Assembly (NCBI RefSeq): GCF_947077765.1
Contig: NZ_CAMTTF010000001.1
Location: 408,818-472,817 of the forward strand
DNA from: Salinibacter grassmerensis
Lineage (GTDB): Bacteria; Bacteroidota; Rhodothermia; Rhodothermales; Salinibacteraceae
Length of the DNA: 64,000 nt
Direction: 5' to 3'
In this document: piece by piece, positions 52,358 through 62,404 of the stretch
Layout of the letters: every line of letters starts with the position of its first letter
Position numbering within the stretch: the stretch's first letter is position 1
Program-made: the position numbers and the translations under genes
The notes under the pieces: generated by a model
Database searches by the model: none
What the model was told of the DNA's origin: nothing
What the model saw: only the letters and a program-made list of their open reading frames with translations

Positions 52358-52897
52358 ATGATCGACTGGACCTGGATCCGCGCGGCGGAAGATGCACCGC
52401 TCATGATCGTCTTCTCGGCCGTGGCGCTGTACGCACTACTCATCCTGTACACCCGCCTCGTTGGGCTGCGGAGCTTCTCGAAGATGAGCGGGTTCGATTT
52501 CGCCATCACCATTGCCATCGGGTCGATCCTTGCCAGCGTCACGCTCTGGCAGAAGCCGACGCTGTGGGAGGGAGCGGTTGCGCTCGCCGTGCTCTTTGGG
52601 CTGCAGTTTGTAGTGGGGACGCTCCGCAAGCGACTTCCCGGCGTCAAGACCCTCGTCGACAACGCGCCGCTCCTCCTCATGGACGGCCCCGAGGTGCTGT
52701 CCGACAACCTGCGCCGTGCCAACATGACCGAGGCCGACCTGCACGCCAAGCTGCGCGAAGCAAACGTGACACGACTGGTGCAGGTGCGCGCCGTGGTCAT
52801 GGAGTCGACGGGAGACGTGTCTGTGCTGCACGCTCCTCCGGACGCACCGGCCCTCGACGATGCCCTGCTCGAAGATGTGCAGGGCGTTCCGCGGTAG
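52358..52897 (+). CDS. DUF421 (YetF-family) membrane protein
   Basis: A 179-residue protein with three N-terminal helices (VFSAVALYALLILYTRLVG etc.) and a soluble DUF421 domain. Typical features are GLRSFSKMSGFDFAITIAIG SILASVTL after the helices and LLMDGPEVLSDNLRRANMTE with DLHAKLREANV in the soluble part. The family is widespread in the bacterial inner membrane and its biochemical role is unsettled. It is shorter at the C-terminus than Bacillus YetF. nadE begins 88 bp downstream on the same strand. Confidence 0.85.
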   Translation: MIDWTWIRAAEDAPLMIVFSAVALYALLILYTRLVGLRSFSKMSGFDFAITIAIGSILASVTLWQKPTLWEGAVALAVLFGLQFVVGTLRKRLPGVKTLVDNAPLLLMDGPEVLSDNLRRANMTEADLHAKLREANVTRLVQVRAVVMESTGDVSVLHAPPDAPALDDALLEDVQGVPR

Positions 52898-52985
52898 CAA
52901 CGGGGCCCCAAGTCCGGAACGCACTGTTAGCACCAGTCGTGTGAGATGCCCTGCATACTGCCTGAATCCATCGTCGCTCGCGCCC

Positions 52986-54689
52986 ATGAACATTGCTCTG
53001 GCCCAGATCAACCCCACCATCGGGGACCTGGAGGGCAATCGGAAACTGATCCTCGACTACGCCCGGCGAGGGGATGACCGCGGGGCGGACCTCGTCGTCT
53101 TCCCCGAGCTTTGCGTAACGGGGTACCCCCCGGAGGACCTGCTCGAAAATCCGTTCTTCAAACGGGCCGTCCAGCGCACGGTCGACCACCTGGCCCAGGC
53201 CCTGCCGTCGGACCTCGGCGTCATCATCGGGGCGCCGGTGCCCAACGGCGACCGGTTCGGCAAGCCCCTCCGCAACGCCGCGTTGCTTCTGGAGGACGGG
53301 GCCGTGCAGGACCGTGTCTACAAGACCCTGCTCCCGACCTACGACATTTTCGACGAGGACCGGCACTTCGAGCCCGCCGAGGAGCGACGCCTGCTCGAAT
53401 GGCGGGGTGTGCGCATCGGGCTCCACGTCTGCGAAGACATGTGGAACGTGCATCAGCCCGAGGGGATCGACCAGAGCGAGCAGTACGAACACGATCCGGT
53501 CGCGGAGCTAGCGGCCCTGGACCCGGACTTCTTCGTAAACATCAGCGCCTCCCCGTTCTCGATCGGGAAGCACAAGGTCCGCGACAAGCTCGTGGAGCAC
53601 ATCTGTCGCCGCCACGAGCGCCCGTTCCTGCTCTGCAATCAGGTGGGCGCCAACACCGAAATTATCCACGATGGCGACAGCCGCGTGCACGCCGCCGACG
53701 GCACCCAGGTCGAATGTGCGGCCTCCTTCGAGGAAGACCTGCTCTTCTGGGACACCGAGGCCTCCAACGAGGCCTGCACGACGGGGCGCGACGCGACCGC
53801 AGACCTGCATGAGGCGCTCGTTCTTGGCGTCCGCGACTACTACGAGAAGACCGGCATTTTCGACAAGGCCCTCGTGGGCCTTTCGGGGGGCATCGACTCG
53901 GCGGTCACCTGCGCCCTGGCTGTCGAGGCGCTGGGCCCGGAGCGCGTGGTGGGGGTGACCATGCCCTCTGAAATCTCGTCGGAGGGGTCCATCACCGACT
54001 CCCAGGCGCTCGCCGACAACCTGGGCATCGAGTTTAAGGAGATCCCGATCGAGCCGGCGGTCGACGCGTTCGACGACATGCTGGCCGAGGAATTTGCGGG
54101 GACCGAGCCCGGCGTGGCCGAAGAAAACATCCAGTCCCGGGCCCGCGGGGTCACGCTCATGGCGCTGTCGAACAAGTTCGGTCACCTGCTGCTGTCGACG
54201 GGCAACAAGAGCGAGGTGGCCATCGGCTACGTGACGCTCTACGGCGACACGAACGGGGGGCTGGCGGTGCTGAGCGACGTGCTCAAAACGCGCGTCTACG
54301 AGCTGGCCCGCCACATCAACGCGCGGGCCGGAGAGAACGTGATCCCACAGAACACCATCGACAAGCCCCCTTCCGCGGAGCTGCGGACGGGCCAGAAGGA
54401 CACCGACACGCTGCCGCCCTACGAGACGCTCGACGCCATTCTGGAGCGGTATGTGGAGCAGAAGAAAGAACTGGGGACCATCGTCGGGGAGACAAGCCTC
54501 GACGAGGACCTCGTGCGTGGTGTGCTGCGGCAGGTCGACCAGAACGAGTACAAGCGGCGCCAGGCGCCCCCCGGCCTCCGGGTCACCGAGAAGGCCTTCG
54601 GCATCGGCCGCCGCATTCCGATCGTTATGGAATGGGACCGCGAGGCCATGGAGGCGCTCGCCGCCGAGGAGCCTGTATCGAACCTGTAG
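52986..54689 (+). CDS. nadE: Glutamine-dependent NAD+ synthetase
   Basis: A 567-residue two-domain enzyme for the last step of NAD synthesis. The N-terminal nitrilase-type glutaminase has its catalytic triad in VVFPELCVTGYPPEDLL (Glu), VYKTLLPTYDIFDEDRHF (Lys) and GLHVCEDMWNV (Cys). The C-terminal synthetase has the P-loop LVGLSGGIDSAVTCALAVEA, LLSTGNKSEVAIGYVTLYGD and the KPPSAELR segment. The ATG at 52986 begins the family-typical MNIALAQINPTIGDLEGN. lspA follows 63 bp downstream. Confidence 0.96.
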   Translation: MNIALAQINPTIGDLEGNRKLILDYARRGDDRGADLVVFPELCVTGYPPEDLLENPFFKRAVQRTVDHLAQALPSDLGVIIGAPVPNGDRFGKPLRNAALLLEDGAVQDRVYKTLLPTYDIFDEDRHFEPAEERRLLEWRGVRIGLHVCEDMWNVHQPEGIDQSEQYEHDPVAELAALDPDFFVNISASPFSIGKHKVRDKLVEHICRRHERPFLLCNQVGANTEIIHDGDSRVHAADGTQVECAASFEEDLLFWDTEASNEACTTGRDATADLHEALVLGVRDYYEKTGIFDKALVGLSGGIDSAVTCALAVEALGPERVVGVTMPSEISSEGSITDSQALADNLGIEFKEIPIEPAVDAFDDMLAEEFAGTEPGVAEENIQSRARGVTLMALSNKFGHLLLSTGNKSEVAIGYVTLYGDTNGGLAVLSDVLKTRVYELARHINARAGENVIPQNTIDKPPSAELRTGQKDTDTLPPYETLDAILERYVEQKKELGTIVGETSLDEDLVRGVLRQVDQNEYKRRQAPPGLRVTEKAFGIGRRIPIVMEWDREAMEALAAEEPVSNL

Positions 54690-54752
54690 CGTTAGAGGGC
54701 CGTCACGACGCCGGGACGGGCTCCTCTTCCTTTCATACCTCCCCCCTGACTG

Positions 54753-55484
54753 ATGCGTGTCTTTTGGATTGCTGGCGCCGTCCTGCTCCTCGACCAGGCC
54801 GCCAAGGCGACGGTCCTCCAGTTCATGTACCGCGAGCAGTCCATCCCCCTCCTCGGGGACTGGCTGCGGCTGACCTTCACGGAAAACCCGGGCATGGCGT
54901 TCGGCATCACGATCGGCCCGCCCGGGACCGTGACCATCCTCTCACTCCTCGCGACCGTGCTTGTCGGGGCGTACATCTACCAGGTGCGCAACGACTACGC
55001 GCCCTACCGATGGAGCCTGGCCTTCATCCTGGGCGGGGCGCTGGGCAACATCGTCGACCGTGTCTTCTACGGCGTGCTGCTCGACTACGGCCCATACTTC
55101 ACCGGGCGCGTGGTCGATTTCATTCACGTGAGCCTCTGGCAGGGCTTCATTCCCCGGATTATTCCGGTGTTTGGGGGGGCGTACATGGAGTTGTTTCCCA
55201 TCTGGAACGTGGCCGACATGTCGATTGTCCTCGGGGTCGTCGGGGTCATGATCTTCCACCAGGCCTTCCACGAGCGCCGGATTGCGAAGCGCCGGGCGGC
55301 CAGTGCCGGTGGGCGAACGTGGCGACGGCCCGCGGCGGTCTTCTCGGACCTGGGCCTGGAGGCGCCCCCGCCGCCCCCGTCGGCCCTGACGCAGGCAGAC
55401 GCCCCTGCGCCGCGCGACGAGGCGGCCTCCGAAAACGGTTCGGCCTCCTCCCGGTCGTCGGCCGTCTCGGAGACGCAGCTCTAG
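54753..55484 (+). CDS. lspA: Lipoprotein signal peptidase (signal peptidase II)
   Basis: A 243-residue inner-membrane aspartyl protease that cleaves prolipoprotein signal peptides. Conserved motifs are LLLDQAAKATV, TENPGMAFG, ILGGALGNIVDRVFYG (catalytic Asp) and ELFPIWNVADMSIVLGV (second catalytic Asp). A ~70-residue C-terminal extension rich in Arg then Ala/Pro/Ser exceeds the ~160-residue norm and is probably disordered in the cytosol. It serves the several lipoproteins in this window. nadE lies 63 bp upstream. Confidence 0.95.
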   Translation: MRVFWIAGAVLLLDQAAKATVLQFMYREQSIPLLGDWLRLTFTENPGMAFGITIGPPGTVTILSLLATVLVGAYIYQVRNDYAPYRWSLAFILGGALGNIVDRVFYGVLLDYGPYFTGRVVDFIHVSLWQGFIPRIIPVFGGAYMELFPIWNVADMSIVLGVVGVMIFHQAFHERRIAKRRAASAGGRTWRRPAAVFSDLGLEAPPPPPSALTQADAPAPRDEAASENGSASSRSSAVSETQL

Positions 55485-55642
55485 CCGCTCCGGCGAGCGG
55501 AGCGGGCCACCGGCCGTGCAACGCGAGGAACGGTGGCCCGTTGTACGCCCTGTGAACTGAGGGCCCGGTCCGGGTTTGGCGCACCGGCCCGGCCGTGCCG
55601 CGGCCCTTCACTGGACGCCCATCCGATGGCCCTTCGTGCCTC

Positions 55643-57457
55643 ATGCCTGACCTTTCGACGATCCGCAACTTCTGCATCATCGCGCACATCGACCACGGGA
55701 AGAGCACCCTGGCCGATCGGCTCCTGGAGCGCACCGGGACCATCACCGAGCGCGAGATGAAGGAGCAGACGCTCGACGACATGGACCTGGAGCGGGAGCG
55801 GGGCATTACCATCAAGAGCCACGCCGTCCGCATGAGGCACGCCGCCCCGGATGGGGAGGAGTACACGCTTAACCTCATCGACACGCCCGGGCACGTCGAC
55901 TTCACCTACGAGGTGAGCCGCGCGCTCAAGGCCTGCGAGGGGGCCATCCTGCTGGTCGACGCGGCGCAGGGCATCGAGGCCCAGACCATCTCCAACCTGT
56001 GGCTTGCCCTGGAGCAGGACCTGGAGATCATCCCCGTCATCAACAAGATTGACCTGCCGGTGGCCCGGCCCGACGAGGTGGCACAGGCCCTGGAGGACCT
56101 GATCGGGGAGCCCGCCGAGGACATCCTCCAGATCAGCGCCAAGACGGGCGAGGGGGTCGACGAGATGCTCGACCTTATGATCGACCGGGTGCCGCCCCCG
56201 TCCGGCGACCCGGACGCGCCGCTGCGCGCCCTCATCTTCGATTCCATCTACGACTCGTACCGGGGCTCTGTCGTCTACGCCCGCGTCTTCGACGGCACGC
56301 TGGAGGCGGGGGACACGATGGAGTTCATGTCCAACAAGAAGCAGTACGACGCCGAGGAAATGGGCATCCTGCGGATGGGGCGGCAGAAGGTCGACACGTT
56401 CACGGCGGGCGACGTGGGCTACATCATCGGCTCCATCAAGGACATTCAGGATGCGCGCGTCGGCGACACCATCACGACGGCCAGTGACCCCGCCGAGGAG
56501 CCGATTCCGGGCTTCGAGGAGGTAAAGCCCATGGTCTTCAGCGGCATCTATCCCACCGAGACCGACGACTTCGAGGAGCTGCGCGGCGCGCTCGAGAAGC
56601 TGCAGCTCAACGACGCCTCGCTCACGTACCAGGCCGAGAGCTCTTCCGCGCTCGGGTACGGCTTTCGGGTGGGCTTCCTGGGCCTGCTCCACATGGAAAT
56701 CATCCAGGAGCGACTGGAGCGTGAGTTCGACCTGGACATCATCACCACGGTGCCCAACGTGGAGTACGAGGTGGAGGTCGAGGAGAAGGGGGAGCCCAAG
56801 GCCGTGGCGGTCGACAAGCCCGAGGACATGCCGCACTACGGCGACATCGAGGCGGTCCACGAGCCCTACGTGAAGGCCGACATCATTACGCCGAGTGACT
56901 ACATCGGCAACGTCATTGAGCTCTGTGAGAAGCGGCGTGGGGAGTACGGGAGCCAGCGCTGGCTCGACGGACAGACGGTGAAGCTCGAGTACGAGCTGCC
57001 CCTCGCAGAGATTGTCTTCGACTTCTACGACAACCTCAAGAGCGCGAGCCGCGGCTACGCCTCGTTCGACTATGAGCTGCTGGAGTACCGCGAGAGCGAC
57101 CTCGTAAAGCTGACCATCCTGATCGACGAGAAGCCGGCCGAGCCCCTCTCCACCATCGTCCACCGCGACTCCGCCCACGAGGTGGGGCGCAAGCTCGCCA
57201 AGAAGCTCAAGGACGTCATCCCCCGACAGCTCTACGAGGTGCCCATTCAGGCGTCGATCGGGAGCCGCATCGTGGCCCGCGAGACGATCAAGGCGCAGCG
57301 CAAGGACGTGACGGCCAAGTGCTACGGCGGAGACGTGAGCCGCAAGAAAAAGCTGCTGGAGGAGCAGAAGGAGGGCAAGAAACGCATGAAACAGATGGGA
57401 GAGATCGACGTCCCGCAGGAGGCCTTCCTCGCCATTCTCTCCGTCGACGAAGACTAG
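55643..57457 (+). CDS. lepA: Elongation factor 4 (LepA)
   Basis: A 604-residue translational GTPase acting on stalled or mispositioned ribosomes. G motifs are [14 protein letters not shown] (G1), RGITIKS (G2), [14 protein letters not shown] (G3) and [12 protein letters not shown] (G4). LepA-specific features are [46 protein letters not shown] and the C-terminal PQEAFLAIL. Length is normal. The start at 55643 ([13 protein letters not shown]) is the conserved one; upstream in-frame starts are rejected. Confidence 0.97.
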   Translation: MPDLSTIRNFCIIAHIDHGKSTLADRLLERTGTITEREMKEQTLDDMDLERERGITIKSHAVRMRHAAPDGEEYTLNLIDTPGHVDFTYEVSRALKACEGAILLVDAAQGIEAQTISNLWLALEQDLEIIPVINKIDLPVARPDEVAQALEDLIGEPAEDILQISAKTGEGVDEMLDLMIDRVPPPSGDPDAPLRALIFDSIYDSYRGSVVYARVFDGTLEAGDTMEFMSNKKQYDAEEMGILRMGRQKVDTFTAGDVGYIIGSIKDIQDARVGDTITTASDPAEEPIPGFEEVKPMVFSGIYPTETDDFEELRGALEKLQLNDASLTYQAESSSALGYGFRVGFLGLLHMEIIQERLEREFDLDIITTVPNVEYEVEVEEKGEPKAVAVDKPEDMPHYGDIEAVHEPYVKADIITPSDYIGNVIELCEKRRGEYGSQRWLDGQTVKLEYELPLAEIVFDFYDNLKSASRGYASFDYELLEYRESDLVKLTILIDEKPAEPLSTIVHRDSAHEVGRKLAKKLKDVIPRQLYEVPIQASIGSRIVARETIKAQRKDVTAKCYGGDVSRKKKLLEEQKEGKKRMKQMGEIDVPQEAFLAILSVDED

Positions 57458-57549
57458 GCAGGCGTCCACTCAGAGCGCGAAGCCGCCGACGGAGTGCAGG
57501 GGGAGGTAAAGCGCCACGCTTCTTTTCGCCCCGGAACGACGACCCGAGC

Positions 57550-58425
57550 ATGAGACACCCGCCCGGATGGCACCCGCAGGAGGGCTTTCGTTCCGGCGCC
57601 CTGTGCGCCGTCTATCTGCTGGGATGGGCCTTCCTGACGATGGGACTGGCCGGGCCGGCCGCCGCCCAGACAACGGGGGGAGATGAGAGCCTCATCGAGC
57701 GCTACCAGGACGAGCGGTACCGCGCCCTGGCGCGTCGTCACCTGCGCCGGGAGGGCACATGGCCGACGCACCCCCCTATGGCGATTCCCACCCCCACCGA
57801 TTCGCTCCGTCTCGTCCGTCCCACCTCCGCCCCCCCAGCGGCCCAATCCCCAACGTTTCCCCTCGAGGACGTGCGTCCGGTGCGGCACCTGGAGCGTGGG
57901 TGGTTTCGGGAGCGATTCGCGGATGCGGAGTGGTCCTTTCTTGGCGACACCTCCGACCACACGTTCCTCGATACGACCCGGACCCCCGCCCTCCGGGCGC
58001 GCCTGCAGGCCGAGTTTGGGGATCCGACCCAGACGCTCGCCGACGCTCCGCTCGATGATCCCCCAACGGACCGGCCCCAGTTCGAGTACTGGTTCGTAGT
58101 CAACGACTCCATCCCCGTGCAGGTCACGGATGGACGAGGCCCGCAGGGGCGCGGCCTCATCGTAGCGGCAGACCGGGCGTATCGGGACCAGCTTCGGGGA
58201 CTGCGGGACACCCTGCTTGCCCCCCTCCGGAATGTGGGAACGGCGCCGCATGTTGATTACTACTACGATGAGCGCCGCGAGCGGTGGTACCGCGCCGGGT
58301 TCGACGGCCAGTCGTTCTTCTTGACACCAATCTCGCGTGGCGACATCGTGCCGGGGCGCCGCCCCCGTCTCGATACGGTGCGCACCTCGAAGGCCTCCGC
58401 GTCCTCGCGCCCATCATCGCCGTAG
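57550..58425 (+). CDS. Secreted hypothetical protein
   Basis: A 291-residue exported protein with a signal peptide ending at GPAAAQ. The mature part is helical near the start (ESLIERYQDERYRALARRHL), then Pro-rich, then mixed alpha/beta (FEYWFVVNDSIPVQVTDGRG, RERWYRAGFDGQSFFL). No family recognised. The frame is open upstream into lepA, but the ATG at 57550 starts the signal peptide. It lies between lepA and lepB, about 55 bp before lepB, suggesting shared transcription. Periplasmic or outer-membrane localisation is inferred. Confidence 0.7.
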   Translation: MRHPPGWHPQEGFRSGALCAVYLLGWAFLTMGLAGPAAAQTTGGDESLIERYQDERYRALARRHLRREGTWPTHPPMAIPTPTDSLRLVRPTSAPPAAQSPTFPLEDVRPVRHLERGWFRERFADAEWSFLGDTSDHTFLDTTRTPALRARLQAEFGDPTQTLADAPLDDPPTDRPQFEYWFVVNDSIPVQVTDGRGPQGRGLIVAADRAYRDQLRGLRDTLLAPLRNVGTAPHVDYYYDERRERWYRAGFDGQSFFLTPISRGDIVPGRRPRLDTVRTSKASASSRPSSP

Positions 58426-58479
58426 CCCAAAGGCGGGCAGGCTGAACCGCACTCCACCTCATTCCACCTACACACTAGC

Positions 58480-59679
58480 ATGTCGACCGACGATTCGAGC
58501 CGGGACGCCGACGCGCACAAGAGCGAGCTTCGACAGTGGGGCGAGTCTCTCGTCGTGGCCATCGTGATCGTCCTCATCGTGCGGTCGCTGCTGTTTGACC
58601 TCTTCCGCATTCCCACGCCCTCGATGGAAGAAAACCTCCTCGTGGGGGATTACCTCGTCGTATCGAAGCTGCACTACGGGCCCCGAACGCCGGTCTCGCT
58701 GGGCATTCCACTGACGTCCATTCACCTCCCGGGCGTCACGTTTCCGTATCACCGCCTGCCCGGGTTCTCGAAGGTGCAGCGGGGAGACCCGATCGTGTTC
58801 AACTACCCGCCCGACGACGAGCCGATCGACCGCAAGGTGCACTACGTAAAGCGGGTTATTGGCATGCCGGGCGACACCCTGTCGGTACAGGACAAGCTCG
58901 TGAACATCAATGGGAGCCCCCTGCCCATCGGGCGCGGCATGCAGCAGTACTGGACCGTTACCAAAAGCGACGCGCGCTACCAGATCCCCCGGAGACGCAT
59001 GGAGGAAATGGGCATTAGCGAGGTGCGGCGGACCGACCGGGCCGAGACGGTACGCGTGCTGGCGACGCCCAGGGGGGCGAAGCAAATCCGTCAGCGGTCG
59101 TGGGTGCGCTCCATCGAGCCCTACGTTCTGAACAGCGACGAGTACAGCGATCTCATGTACCCCTCCGGACGAGGGTACACGCCGGACAACTACGGGCCCG
59201 TCCACATTCCGGCGAAGGGGACCACCGTGGAGCTCACGGACCAGAACTGGGCCCTTTACAGGCCGGTCATCGTGCGGTATGAGGACCACGACGCTCGGCA
59301 GATGACGGACTCCACCTTCGCCATCGATGGGGCCCGCACGACCACATACACGTTTCAGCAGGACTACTTTTTCGCGATGGGGGACAACCGGGACAATTCG
59401 CAGGACAGCCGGTTCTGGGGCTTCGTGCCCATGGATCACGTCGTGGGCAAGGCCGTCCTCACGTACTTCTCGTGGGATCACGAGGAGTGGCTCCCGCGCT
59501 TCGGGCGCATCATGCGGCCCATCGCGGACGACGGCATCTTCCGCGAACAGACGGTCATGAACCAATTACCTGAGGGCCAGACGGCCGGCCGCCACCGTCC
59601 CGACTCGTCGTCCGGGGCCCGCCCGTCGGTGGTTACGGATCGGTCTCCACGCGTCGAGGAGCTCGGGGACGTGCCCTAG
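58480..59679 (+). CDS. lepB: Signal peptidase I
   Basis: A 399-residue leader peptidase anchored by an N-terminal helix (SLVVAIVIVLIVRSLLFDLF). The catalytic dyad is S48 in RIPTPSMEENLLVGD and K124 in VHYVKRVIGMPGDTL. The box E signature is FFAMGDNRDNSQDSRFWGFV. A ~110-residue insertion between boxes D and E makes it longer than the 324-residue E. coli enzyme, as in other Bacteroidota, and a ~50-residue tail follows the core. It is convergent with the L,D-transpeptidase gene, 41 bp away. Confidence 0.95.
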   Translation: MSTDDSSRDADAHKSELRQWGESLVVAIVIVLIVRSLLFDLFRIPTPSMEENLLVGDYLVVSKLHYGPRTPVSLGIPLTSIHLPGVTFPYHRLPGFSKVQRGDPIVFNYPPDDEPIDRKVHYVKRVIGMPGDTLSVQDKLVNINGSPLPIGRGMQQYWTVTKSDARYQIPRRRMEEMGISEVRRTDRAETVRVLATPRGAKQIRQRSWVRSIEPYVLNSDEYSDLMYPSGRGYTPDNYGPVHIPAKGTTVELTDQNWALYRPVIVRYEDHDARQMTDSTFAIDGARTTTYTFQQDYFFAMGDNRDNSQDSRFWGFVPMDHVVGKAVLTYFSWDHEEWLPRFGRIMRPIADDGIFREQTVMNQLPEGQTAGRHRPDSSSGARPSVVTDRSPRVEELGDVP

Positions 59680-59720
59680 TCCCGCCTCTTGCCCCCGCAC
59701 GTTCCGAGATGGGGATTTCG

Positions 59721-60698
59721 CTAACGGGAGGCCCGCTGTTCTCGAAGCCGGTCCCACATCTCTTGCTGGTTGGTACCGGCCGGCACATCGTAGGGGCTAC
59801 TCGGCAGCCCCACGCGCCTCAGCACCGGGTACCGGGCCTTGTACTCGAACGGCTTCGGGGTGCCCTCCGGATCGTCGCCCACCACGAGCACCATGGTGCC
59901 CGGCTCCATGAGCCTGCCCTGGCCCGATGAAGGCCCCATGTGTCCCTTCGTCGTCTGCCAGGGCTCGGCCCAGTCGTAGATCCACTTGGCATCGGCGTCG
60001 ACGAGGCGCACACAGCCGTGGCTCGTAGGGCCGCCCGTGGGCATCGAGTACTGGTGGACGTGGATGCCGCGGGCCGCGTGAAAGTTAAAGACCCAGCGCA
60101 TCGTCCACTCTTCGCCGGGCGGGCTCATCGTCGAGACGCGCTCCTTCTCCTTCCAGTTAAAGTTGAACCGGCCCGTCGGCGTGGCCGTGGAGTCGGGGTT
60201 GCCGGTGTTCACGATGCCCCAGCGCGCGAGTTGGCCGTACTCGTACGCGGCGAAGGCCTGCACTGTCTTGTGGATGACGAACAGCTTCTGGATGCGGTGG
60301 GCCTCCGGGTAGTAGCGGGGAAACGGGGAGTAGGCCCGAAAGTCGAGGCCAAACTCGGTGGGCACGACGAGCGTGTCGCCGAGGGGCGTGTTCTCGACCG
60401 TTTGTCGGTTGAGCAGTTCGACGAGCTGGGACCGTTCGCGGCCCGTCTCGGAGTTTCCGTTCCCGATGCGCTGGTAGAACCGGTCGCGGGCCACCACACT
60501 GTTGCCGCTCGGGGCGTTGAGCACGGCGTACTCGTAGTACACCTCGGGCAGGTCGTTGAGATTATCGGCCTGCCGGGCCAGGATGTTCTCGATGGCGTAC
60601 TGATCGAAGTACCCCTGCGCCGCGGCGGGCGAGGACATGCCCGGCAGGAGCAGGAGCACGCCGAGACCGACGAGGAGCAGCGTCCTGTACGTGCGCAT
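59721..60698 (-). CDS. Exported L,D-transpeptidase (YkuD domain)
   Basis: A 325-residue exported protein with a signal peptide ending at PAAAQ. The YkuD catalytic motif is IHVHQYSMPTGGPTSHGCVR with nucleophile C229, preceded by the TPTGRFNFNWKEK substrate-loop region. L,D-transpeptidases make 3-3 peptidoglycan crosslinks or attach proteins to peptidoglycan in the periplasm. The catalytic cysteine and histidines are intact. It is the last gene of a three-gene minus-strand run after the potassium channel. Confidence 0.92.
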   Translation of the reverse strand: MRTYRTLLLVGLGVLLLLPGMSSPAAAQGYFDQYAIENILARQADNLNDLPEVYYEYAVLNAPSGNSVVARDRFYQRIGNGNSETGRERSQLVELLNRQTVENTPLGDTLVVPTEFGLDFRAYSPFPRYYPEAHRIQKLFVIHKTVQAFAAYEYGQLARWGIVNTGNPDSTATPTGRFNFNWKEKERVSTMSPPGEEWTMRWVFNFHAARGIHVHQYSMPTGGPTSHGCVRLVDADAKWIYDWAEPWQTTKGHMGPSSGQGRLMEPGTMVLVVGDDPEGTPKPFEYKARYPVLRRVGLPSSPYDVPAGTNQQEMWDRLREQRASR

Positions 60699-60781
60699 GG
60701 ATCAGTGACGGACTGTATCGGAAAGGCGAGAGCGTGTACCCGTGTGGGAAGGGTCCGTTTCTCGGCCGGCGCGCTCGGCGA

Positions 60782-61831
60782 CTACGGAAGGCATACGCGT
60801 TCGCGGAGGGCGTCGATGACGCTGGTCTCCCCCAGCACGATGAGAATGTCCCCCGCATCGATGCGTTCGGTGGGGGAGGGGTTGAACGTCATTGCACCGG
60901 TGTCGGCGTCAATGATGCCGATGACGATCGCCTCAAACTCCTGACGGAAGTTGCTCTCGGCCAGTGTCTGGCCGGCCAGGGGGGCGTTCCGGTGCACCTG
61001 CACCTCGTCGATCTGGCGGCTCAGCGCGCTGGTGTGGAGGACGCGCTCCAGAAAGTCGTCGGTGTGGGGGCGCAGCACGACCTGCGCCATGCGGTCGGCG
61101 CCCACCTCGCTCGGGGCGATGACTTTGTCGGCCCCAGCGTTGCGCAGCTTGCTGAGGTTGTCGTGGTCGATGGTGCGGGCCAGGATATAGAGGTCCGGGT
61201 TCATCTCGCGGGCCGTGAGGGCCACGAAGACGTTGCTGCTGTCTTCGGGGAGGGTGAGGATCAGCCCGCGGGCTCGCTCGATGCCCGCGGCGCGGAGGGT
61301 TTCCTCGTCCTCGGCGTTGCCCTGCACGTGGAGGCGCTCGTCCTCGGACAGGTCTGCGGCAATGTCGTCATCGACGTCGACGACGACCACTGACTTCCCT
61401 TCCCGGAGCAGGTCCTCCGTGAGTCGCTCCCCGACGCGCCCGTACCCACAGACGATGTAGTGGTCCGAAAGCGCGTCGATCCGTTTCATAATGCGTCGTT
61501 CGCGGAGGCGGTCGCTGACGAGGAGAAGCTGGGCGGAGCGGATGGCGACGAAGCTGAGAATCCCGATGCCGGTGCTCCCGAGGGCAAAGGTAAAGAACCG
61601 CCCCGCGTCCGACAGGGGCTTTACCTCCTGGAAGCCGATCGTCGAGAGGGTGATGAACGTCATGTAGAGCCCGTCGGCCACCGACCATTCCTCGAGCAGG
61701 ACGTAGCCCGCAGTGCCGACGGCAAACAGAAGCAGTAGCGCCAGAACCGCCAGAAAGATCTCGCGGCGGGACGGGTCCATCCGGGCCAGCCACGCGATCA
61801 GGGCCTCCCATGGGGTCCGGATGAAGGCCAT
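60782..61831 (-). CDS. TrkA-domain potassium channel with unusual selectivity filter
   Basis: A 349-residue Kch-type channel subunit: a two-helix ion-channel domain (EIFLAVLALLLLFAVGTAGY, then pore and FFTFALGSTGIGILSFVAIR), an RCK/TrkA-N domain with the NAD-binding HYIVCGYGRVGERLTEDLL, and a TrkA-C domain. The pore sequence is TLSTIGFQEVKPLS, so the usual TVGYGD filter reads TIGFQE, with Gln replacing the second Gly. K+ handling is central to a salt-in halophile. The ATG at 61831 is chosen; one eight codons upstream is possible. It lies 83 bp before the L,D-transpeptidase gene on the same strand. Confidence 0.9.
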   Translation of the reverse strand: MAFIRTPWEALIAWLARMDPSRREIFLAVLALLLLFAVGTAGYVLLEEWSVADGLYMTFITLSTIGFQEVKPLSDAGRFFTFALGSTGIGILSFVAIRSAQLLLVSDRLRERRIMKRIDALSDHYIVCGYGRVGERLTEDLLREGKSVVVVDVDDDIAADLSEDERLHVQGNAEDEETLRAAGIERARGLILTLPEDSSNVFVALTAREMNPDLYILARTIDHDNLSKLRNAGADKVIAPSEVGADRMAQVVLRPHTDDFLERVLHTSALSRQIDEVQVHRNAPLAGQTLAESNFRQEFEAIVIGIIDADTGAMTFNPSPTERIDAGDILIVLGETSVIDALRERVCLP

Positions 61832-61888
61832 GAGGCGACGAGGAGAAGGATACAAAGCGGCGATCAGCGGACCGGCGCGAACGAGGTG

Positions 61889-62404
61889 CTAAGCGCCGGC
61901 CGGCGTGCTCAGCAGTTGGGCGTGCCACGACTCACGGGCCGGCGTCTCGAACTCCCCGTTGCGAAGGGCGTCCAGCGTCGTGAGGCTCGGGTCGAACACC
62001 GGCGTATCGGCCGTCACGGCGCCGTCGTCTGCGCGCTGCTGAAAAGTACGGCGGGAGACCGCGGCCACCTCCCCGTCGGCGGTGCGGTACAGCACGTCGA
62101 GCGAAGGGACCCAGTCGATGGACAGGGCGGACGCCGCGTCGTCGATCGCGTGAACCAGATCGTCGATGCCGCATCCGGAAATGTCGCCCCCTCCGACCGG
62201 TGCGGCGGCGACGACGAGAAACCGGTCGTCGAGAATGGTCGCGGTCCCCTCCACGGGGCGCTGGTGGGAGGTCCACTCGTCCATGAACGCCGAGAGCCGG
62301 TCGAGCAGCGCCGACTGCGTGGCGTCATCGAGCGGCGCGGCGGCTGCGTGGATCCAAAGGCGCGCGTCGTCGGGAAGGGCGGAGAAGGCGGAGGCGTCGG
62401 CCAT
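61889..62404 (-). CDS. Conserved small protein (family mislabelled ABC transporter ATPase in some annotations)
   Basis: A 171-residue soluble protein of a family conserved in Bacteroidota. Recognisable parts are LWIHAAAAPLDDATQSALLD, FMDEWTSHQRPVEGTATILD, DISGCGIDDLVHAIDD and the C-terminal TPARESWHAQLL. No Walker motifs exist, so despite database labels it is not an ATPase. Function unknown. The ATG at 62404 gives the family-typical N-terminus; the longer upstream frame is rejected. It starts a minus-strand run with the potassium channel 57 bp downstream. Confidence 0.8.
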   Translation of the reverse strand: MADASAFSALPDDARLWIHAAAAPLDDATQSALLDRLSAFMDEWTSHQRPVEGTATILDDRFLVVAAAPVGGGDISGCGIDDLVHAIDDAASALSIDWVPSLDVLYRTADGEVAAVSRRTFQQRADDGAVTADTPVFDPSLTTLDALRNGEFETPARESWHAQLLSTPAGA

